This document shows, one piece after another, positions 14,222 to 16,969 of a stretch of 16,969 bases of DNA. The DNA lies in the NCBI GenBank assembly GCA_910584605.1, contig CAJUAW010000055.1, forward strand, positions 1-16,969. Reading direction: 5' to 3'. The position numbers and the translations under genes are program-made. The notes beneath the pieces are model-generated. The model ran no database searches. It was not told where the DNA came from and worked only from the letters and a program-made list of their open reading frames with translations. Source of the DNA: an uncultured Oscillospiraceae bacterium. GTDB taxonomy: Bacteria; Bacillota_A; Clostridia; Oscillospirales; Oscillospiraceae. The first letter of the stretch is position 1; each line of letters starts with the position of its first letter.

Positions 14222-14239
14222 TGGTATACTAGTGGACAA
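14222..14239 (+). promoter_or_regulatory. Operator-like motif overlapping an extended -10 promoter of gntR-kduI-kduD
   Basis: TGGTATACTAGTGGACAA contains TGG-TATACT, an extended -10 element (TG at 14222-14223, -10 at 14225-14230) with no good -35. An alternative promoter uses TGGACA (14233-14238) and TAAAGT (14256-14261), 17 bases apart; either would be covered by a protein bound here. The core TGGTATACTA is close to the TGGTATACCA palindrome bound by UxuR/ExuR-type FCD regulators. That makes autoregulation by the adjacent GntR gene plausible. Confidence 0.55.
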
Positions 14240-14308
14240 AATGACGCTGCTATGTTAAAGTAAAAAACACTGCATGTCATCAAACGGTCTGGAAAGGCGG
14301 GAGAACGG

Positions 14309-14983
14309 ATGAGGCTGTCGGAACGTATGCCCCGGGAGAGCGGCCGGGATTATGCCCTGCGCAATATCAAAGCGAATATCGTCAACCTGGAGCTGGCCCC
14401 CGGCAGTCAGATCAGTGAAAATGAGCTGGCCGTTGAAATGGGCCTGTCCCGCACGCCGGTGCGGGAGGCCCTCATCGAGCTGTCGAAGGTGGAGATCATT
14501 GAGAGCCATCCCCAGCGCAAAAGCACCGTTTCCCTCATTGACTACGACCTGGTGGAGGAGTCCCGCTTCATGCGCAATCTGCTGGAGTGCGCCGTGGTGG
14601 AGTTGGTGTGTGAGATGGCCGGTCCCATGGATGTGGAGCGGCTCAACGCCAACATCCGCCTCCAGAGTTTTTACCTGGACGGGACCTACACCAATGAGCT
14701 GATGGCCCTGGACAATCAGTTTCACGGGATGCTCTTTGAGATCGCAAAAAAATCCAGGATCTTTGAGCTGATCCAGAATATTGCCATCCACTTCGACCGG
14801 GTGCGGGGGATGGCGCTGTCCTCGGTGAAGGACCTGAAGGTGGTTCAGGACCACCAGGAGCTGGTGGAGTTCATCCGCCAGAGGGACGCCAAAGCCGCCC
14901 GGGAGCTGATGGAGGTCCACCTGAACCGGTATAAGATCGACGCCGCTGAGATCCGGGAGACCTATCCGCAATATTTTAAATGA
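14309..14983 (+). CDS. GntR-family (FadR/FCD) transcriptional regulator of the uronate locus
   Basis: DNA-binding regulator of 224 residues, standard for the FCD subgroup. The N-terminal winged helix-turn-helix spans about residues 14-80, with the family signature GSQISENELAVEMGLSRTPV continuing as REALIEL. The C-terminal FCD ligand domain is all helical and carries the expected metal-site residues D135 and H139 (LDNQFH), H182 (QDHQEL) and H204 (EVHLNRY). FCD regulators near uronate genes (UxuR, ExuR, KdgR-like) usually sense a uronate or a keto-deoxy intermediate such as KDG. It is first in an operon with kduI and kduD, 12 bases before the kduI start, and divergent from eda-kdgK. The start is ATG at 14309 behind GGAAAGGCGGGAG. 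Family certain; effector and target set inferred from position and paired motifs. Confidence 0.92.
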   Translation: MRLSERMPRESGRDYALRNIKANIVNLELAPGSQISENELAVEMGLSRTPVREALIELSKVEIIESHPQRKSTVSLIDYDLVEESRFMRNLLECAVVELVCEMAGPMDVERLNANIRLQSFYLDGTYTNELMALDNQFHGMLFEIAKKSRIFELIQNIAIHFDRVRGMALSSVKDLKVVQDHQELVEFIRQRDAKAARELMEVHLNRYKIDAAEIRETYPQYFK

Positions 14984-14995
14984 AAGGTGTTTTGT

Positions 14996-15835
14996 ATGGA
15001 GATCCGTTATTCTGCCAATCCCAAGGCCGTCAAACGCTTCACGACCCAGGAACTCCGGGAGGAGTTTCTCATCGAAAACCTGTACCGGCCCGATGAGGTA
15101 ACGGCTGTATACAGCCATGTGGACCGGATGGTCACCCTGGGCTGCATGCCGGTCAAGGAGACCGTGTCCATCGACAAGGGGATTGATGTGTGGGCCAGCT
15201 TTGGCACACAGTATTTTCTGGAGCGCCGGGAGATCGGGATTTTTAACATCGGCGGAGTCGGGAACATCACGGTGGACGGAACGGACTATACCCTGGGGTA
15301 CAAGGACTGCCTCTATATTACCCGAGGAGCCCGGGAGGTGCTCTTTTCCAGCCTCGCCGCCGCTCCCGCCAAGTTCTATATGGTATCCGCTCCCGCCCAC
15401 CGCAGCTATGAGACGAAGCTGCTCCGGCTGGAGGACGCGGCCAAGCGCCCCTGCGGCGATCCGGCGGCGGCCAATCAGCGCGTCATCAATCAGTTTATCC
15501 ATCCCGACGTGCTGAAAACCTGCCAGCTGTCCATGGGCATGACGGTGCTGGAGCAGGGCAGCGTGTGGAACACCATGCCCGCCCACACCCACGAGCGGCG
15601 GATGGAGGTGTATATGTACTTTGAGGTCCCGGAGAACGAGGTGGTCTTCCACATGATGGGCCAGCCTCAGGAGACCAGACATCTGGTCATGAAAAATGAG
15701 CAGGCGGTGATCTCTCCCTCCTGGTCCATCCATGCCGGAGCGGGCACGGCCAGCTACACGTTTATCTGGGCCATGGGCGGCGAGAATCAGGCATTTGATG
15801 ATATGGATACCATCCCCACAACACAACTGAAATGA
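14996..15835 (+). CDS. kduI: KduI, 5-keto-4-deoxyuronate isomerase
   Basis: Isomerises 5-keto-4-deoxyuronate (4-deoxy-L-threo-5-hexosulose uronate), formed from unsaturated uronates released by pectin or glycosaminoglycan lyases, to 3-deoxy-D-glycero-2,5-hexodiulosonate. The start is ATG at 14996; the in-frame GTG at 14987 falls within the GAAAGGTG ribosome binding site and is rejected. The 279 residues match E. coli KduI (278) end to end: VYSHVDRMVTLG, YFLERREIGIFNIGG, LKTCQLSMGMTVLE, NTMPAHTHERRMEVY, FHMMGQPQETRHLVM and NEQAVISPSWSIHAGAGT. The cupin zinc ligands correspond to H197, H199, E204 and H246. It lies between the GntR regulator and kduD in one operon. Very secure. Confidence 0.97.
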   Translation: MEIRYSANPKAVKRFTTQELREEFLIENLYRPDEVTAVYSHVDRMVTLGCMPVKETVSIDKGIDVWASFGTQYFLERREIGIFNIGGVGNITVDGTDYTLGYKDCLYITRGAREVLFSSLAAAPAKFYMVSAPAHRSYETKLLRLEDAAKRPCGDPAAANQRVINQFIHPDVLKTCQLSMGMTVLEQGSVWNTMPAHTHERRMEVYMYFEVPENEVVFHMMGQPQETRHLVMKNEQAVISPSWSIHAGAGTASYTFIWAMGGENQAFDDMDTIPTTQLK

Positions 15836-15845
15836 GGTAGAATGT

Positions 15846-16646
15846 ATGGATATGCGGAAGCAGTTTTCCCTGGAGGGCAGGACGGCTCTGGTGACCGGCG
15901 GGGCCTATGGCATCGGCTTTGCCATTGCTGAGGCGCTGGCCGGCGCCGGTGCGAGGGTAGCCTTCAACTGCCGCAGCCAGTCCAATCTGGATCGGGCTAT
16001 GGCGGACTATCAGGCCAAGGGCATCGACGCCCGCGGCTACATCGCGGACGTGACGGACGAGGAACAGGTCACGGAGCTGGTGGCCAAGATCGGGACCGAT
16101 CTGGGTGGGGTGGATATTTTAGTCAATAACGCCGGAATCATCAAGCGCATTCCCATGACAGAGATGTCCGCGGAGGATTTTCGCCAGGTGGTGGATATTG
16201 ACCTCGTGGGACCCTTTATCTGCGCCAAGGCGGTGATCTCCGGCATGCTGGAAAAGGGCCATGGCAAGATCATCAACATCTGCTCCATGATGAGCGAGCT
16301 GGGCCGGGAGACCGTTTCCGCCTACGCCGCCGCAAAGGGCGGGCTGAAGATGCTGACCCGGAACATCTGCTCGGAGTATGGCGGGGCTAATATCCAGTGC
16401 AACGGCATTGGTCCGGGCTATATCGCCACCTCGCAGACCGCTCCCCTCCGGGAGCGCCAGCCGGACGGCAGCCGCCATCCCTTTGACCAATTTATCGTGT
16501 CCAAGACCCCGGCCGGCCGCTGGGGCGACCCTGAGGATCTGATGGGGCCGGCGGTGTTCCTGGCCTCGGATGCCTCCAACTTTGTCAACGGGCATATCCT
16601 CTATGTCGATGGCGGTATTTTGGCTTATATCGGAAAACAGCCCTGA
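15846..16646 (+). CDS. kduD: KduD-type short-chain dehydrogenase (DK-II reductase)
   Basis: Predicted NAD(P)H-dependent reduction of 3-deoxy-D-glycero-2,5-hexodiulosonate to 2-keto-3-deoxygluconate, the step after KduI. The 266-residue classical SDR has the cofactor motif TGGAYGIG (residues 17-24), NNAG, and the catalytic S147-Y160-K164 triad in SMMSELGRETVSAYAAAK. The sequence, especially the C-terminal region around NIQCNGIGPGYIATSQTAPL and VDGGILAYIGKQP, resembles streptococcal proteins long annotated as gluconate 5-dehydrogenase, some of which were later shown to act in unsaturated uronate degradation. The kduI neighbour, 10 bases upstream, favours the KduD/DhuD role. GAGGT overlapping the kduI stop is the ribosome binding site; ATG at 15852 is an alternative start. 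A strong hairpin ends the operon. Enzyme class certain; substrate from context. Confidence 0.88.
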   Translation: MDMRKQFSLEGRTALVTGGAYGIGFAIAEALAGAGARVAFNCRSQSNLDRAMADYQAKGIDARGYIADVTDEEQVTELVAKIGTDLGGVDILVNNAGIIKRIPMTEMSAEDFRQVVDIDLVGPFICAKAVISGMLEKGHGKIINICSMMSELGRETVSAYAAAKGGLKMLTRNICSEYGGANIQCNGIGPGYIATSQTAPLRERQPDGSRHPFDQFIVSKTPAGRWGDPEDLMGPAVFLASDASNFVNGHILYVDGGILAYIGKQP

Positions 16647-16650
16647 GCGT

Positions 16651-16685
16651 GAGGAAGCGCCATGCCAGCGGCATGGCGCTTCCTC
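16651..16685 (+). terminator. Terminator hairpin after kduD
   Basis: GAGGAAGCGCCATGCC / GGCATGGCGCTTCCTC is a perfect 16-base-pair stem around an AGC loop, starting 4 bases after the kduD stop. The following bases (TCCTTGGG) are only mildly T-rich, so it may work partly by stabilising the 3' end. Confidence 0.8.
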
Positions 16686-16721
16686 TCCTTGGGATTTGAC
16701 TGAGATTGAAAAAAGTTATCC

Positions 16722-16750
16722 TTGCCAAGCGGAAGGATATCGTGTATAAT
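16722..16750 (+). promoter_or_regulatory. Promoter of the tRNA-Leu gene
   Basis: TTGCCA (16722-16727) and a perfect TATAAT (16745-16750) are separated by 17 bases. Transcription should begin around 16757, about 7 bases before the mature tRNA 5' end, so this is a single-gene transcript with a very short leader. Confidence 0.85.
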
Positions 16751-16763
16751 GTCATACGTACCT

Positions 16764-16850
16764 GCCGGTGTGATGGAATTGGTAGACGTAGCGGATTCAA
16801 AATCCGCCGATGGCGACATCGTGGGGGTTCGAGTCCCCCCACCGGCACCA
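16764..16850 (+). tRNA. tRNA-Leu, anticodon CAA
   Basis: An 87-base class II tRNA. The acceptor arms GCCGGTG and CACCGGC pair perfectly, followed by discriminator A and an encoded CCA (16848-16850). The D-arm contains TGG...GGTAGAC. The anticodon arm GCGGA-TTCAAAA-TCCGC shows anticodon CAA, reading UUG. The long variable arm CGATG-GCGA-CATCG is expected for leucine. The T-arm is GGGGG-TTCGAGT-CCCCC. It has its own promoter and terminator. Confidence 0.96.
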
Positions 16851-16859
16851 GATAATGAT

Positions 16860-16900
16860 AATCCGAACCCGGTTCCAATCGGGGACGGCTTCGGATTTTT
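16860..16900 (+). terminator. Rho-independent terminator of tRNA-Leu
   Basis: AATCCGAA (16860-16867) pairs with TTCGGATT (16890-16897), with an inner CCCG/CGGG helix, and the stem runs directly into a T-run (TCGGATTTTT). It starts 9 bases after the CCA end. Confidence 0.8.
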
Positions 16901-16927
16901 AGTATATCTTGAGTGCTAAAGCAAAAG

Positions 16928-16953
16928 CGGCGGTATCGTGAGTGATACCGTCG
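16928..16953. other. Hairpin at the window's right end
   Basis: CGGCGGTATC and GATACCGTCG pair over 10 positions (one G-U) around a GTGAGT loop, followed by ATTTTGTT on the + strand and preceded by a sequence that reads CTTTTGC on the - strand. It could be a terminator for a gene arriving from the right or a backup terminator. The window ends too soon to tell. Confidence 0.4.
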
Positions 16954-16969
16954 ATTTTGTTACTCAAAA

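Noticed and set aside
14205..14258. A 17-codon frame (MKEIFSGILVDKMTLLC) in the divergent promoter region
   Set aside because: No ribosome binding site precedes it, and it overlaps the -10 element, so the proposed transcript would not contain its start.
14255..15826. A 523-codon open frame on the - strand opposite gntR and kduI
   Set aside because: It covers two well-identified genes and the divergent promoter region, has no plausible ribosome binding site, and shows the same His/Leu/Gly-rich shadow composition.
16764..16969. tRNA-Leu 3' end as an integration site for a mobile element
   Set aside because: No integrase, no repeated copy of the tRNA 3' end and no change in gene content are visible; the tRNA is followed by its own terminator.
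1..16969. CRISPR arrays, insertion sequences, toxin-antitoxin or defence genes
   Set aside because: No regularly spaced repeats, transposase motifs, or small toxin-antitoxin gene pairs were found on either strand.

Overview
The window looks like a chromosomal segment of a GC-rich member of the Firmicutes, most likely a gut Clostridia of the Oscillospiraceae type. The evidence is AGGAGG-type ribosome binding sites, sigma-A style promoters with 16-17 base spacers, a clostridial-looking thioredoxin reductase without NADPH motifs, and strong G/C preference at third codon positions. The genus is inference. No mobile element, CRISPR array, rRNA or phage gene was seen. No gene-free stretch exceeds 300 bases; the longest is the 277-base divergent regulatory region at 14032-14308.

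Left part (1-7015), housekeeping. The 3' part of rsmI (16S rRNA methyltransferase) is followed by murC (peptidoglycan precursor ligase) and a membrane-bound PAS-GGDEF diguanylate cyclase, all on the + strand. A bidirectional terminator separates these from a - strand pair, trxB-trxA, which overlap by ATGA. The trxB product keeps the CxxC and FAD motifs but has lost the NADPH-binding motifs, so it may be a ferredoxin-linked thioredoxin reductase. Back-to-back promoters separate trxB from glnS (glutaminyl-tRNA synthetase, + strand), which ends in a terminator shared with the next, convergent operon.

Right part (7052-16646), a sugar-acid (uronate/ulosonate) catabolic locus in three transcription units. 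Unit 1 (- strand, promoter 11951-11979) is tctC-tctB-tctA, a tripartite tricarboxylate-type transporter, followed by an Eda/DgoA-family aldolase and a DgoK-family kinase. Unit 2 (- strand, promoter about 14086-14113) is a KDPG aldolase carrying a fused VOC/glyoxalase-like domain, followed by kdgK. Unit 3 (+ strand) is a GntR/FCD regulator, kduI and kduD. Together kduI, kduD, kdgK and eda make a complete route from 5-keto-4-deoxyuronate through 2-keto-3-deoxygluconate (KDG) and KDPG to pyruvate plus glyceraldehyde-3-phosphate. The dgoK-aldolase pair looks like a parallel branch for the galactonate epimer. The TctABC system probably imports the substrate. No polysaccharide lyase, glycosidase or sugar-acid dehydratase lies in the window, so the locus appears to take up free acids. 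Units 2 and 3 diverge from a shared region containing two related 18-base motifs, likely operators of the GntR protein.

Right edge: a tRNA-Leu(CAA) gene with its own promoter, encoded CCA and terminator, then a second hairpin at the window end.

No wholly new system was found. The observations most worth following are the atypical thioredoxin reductase, the aldolase-VOC fusion, the two-branched ulosonate locus fed by a tripartite transporter, and the paired operator motifs.
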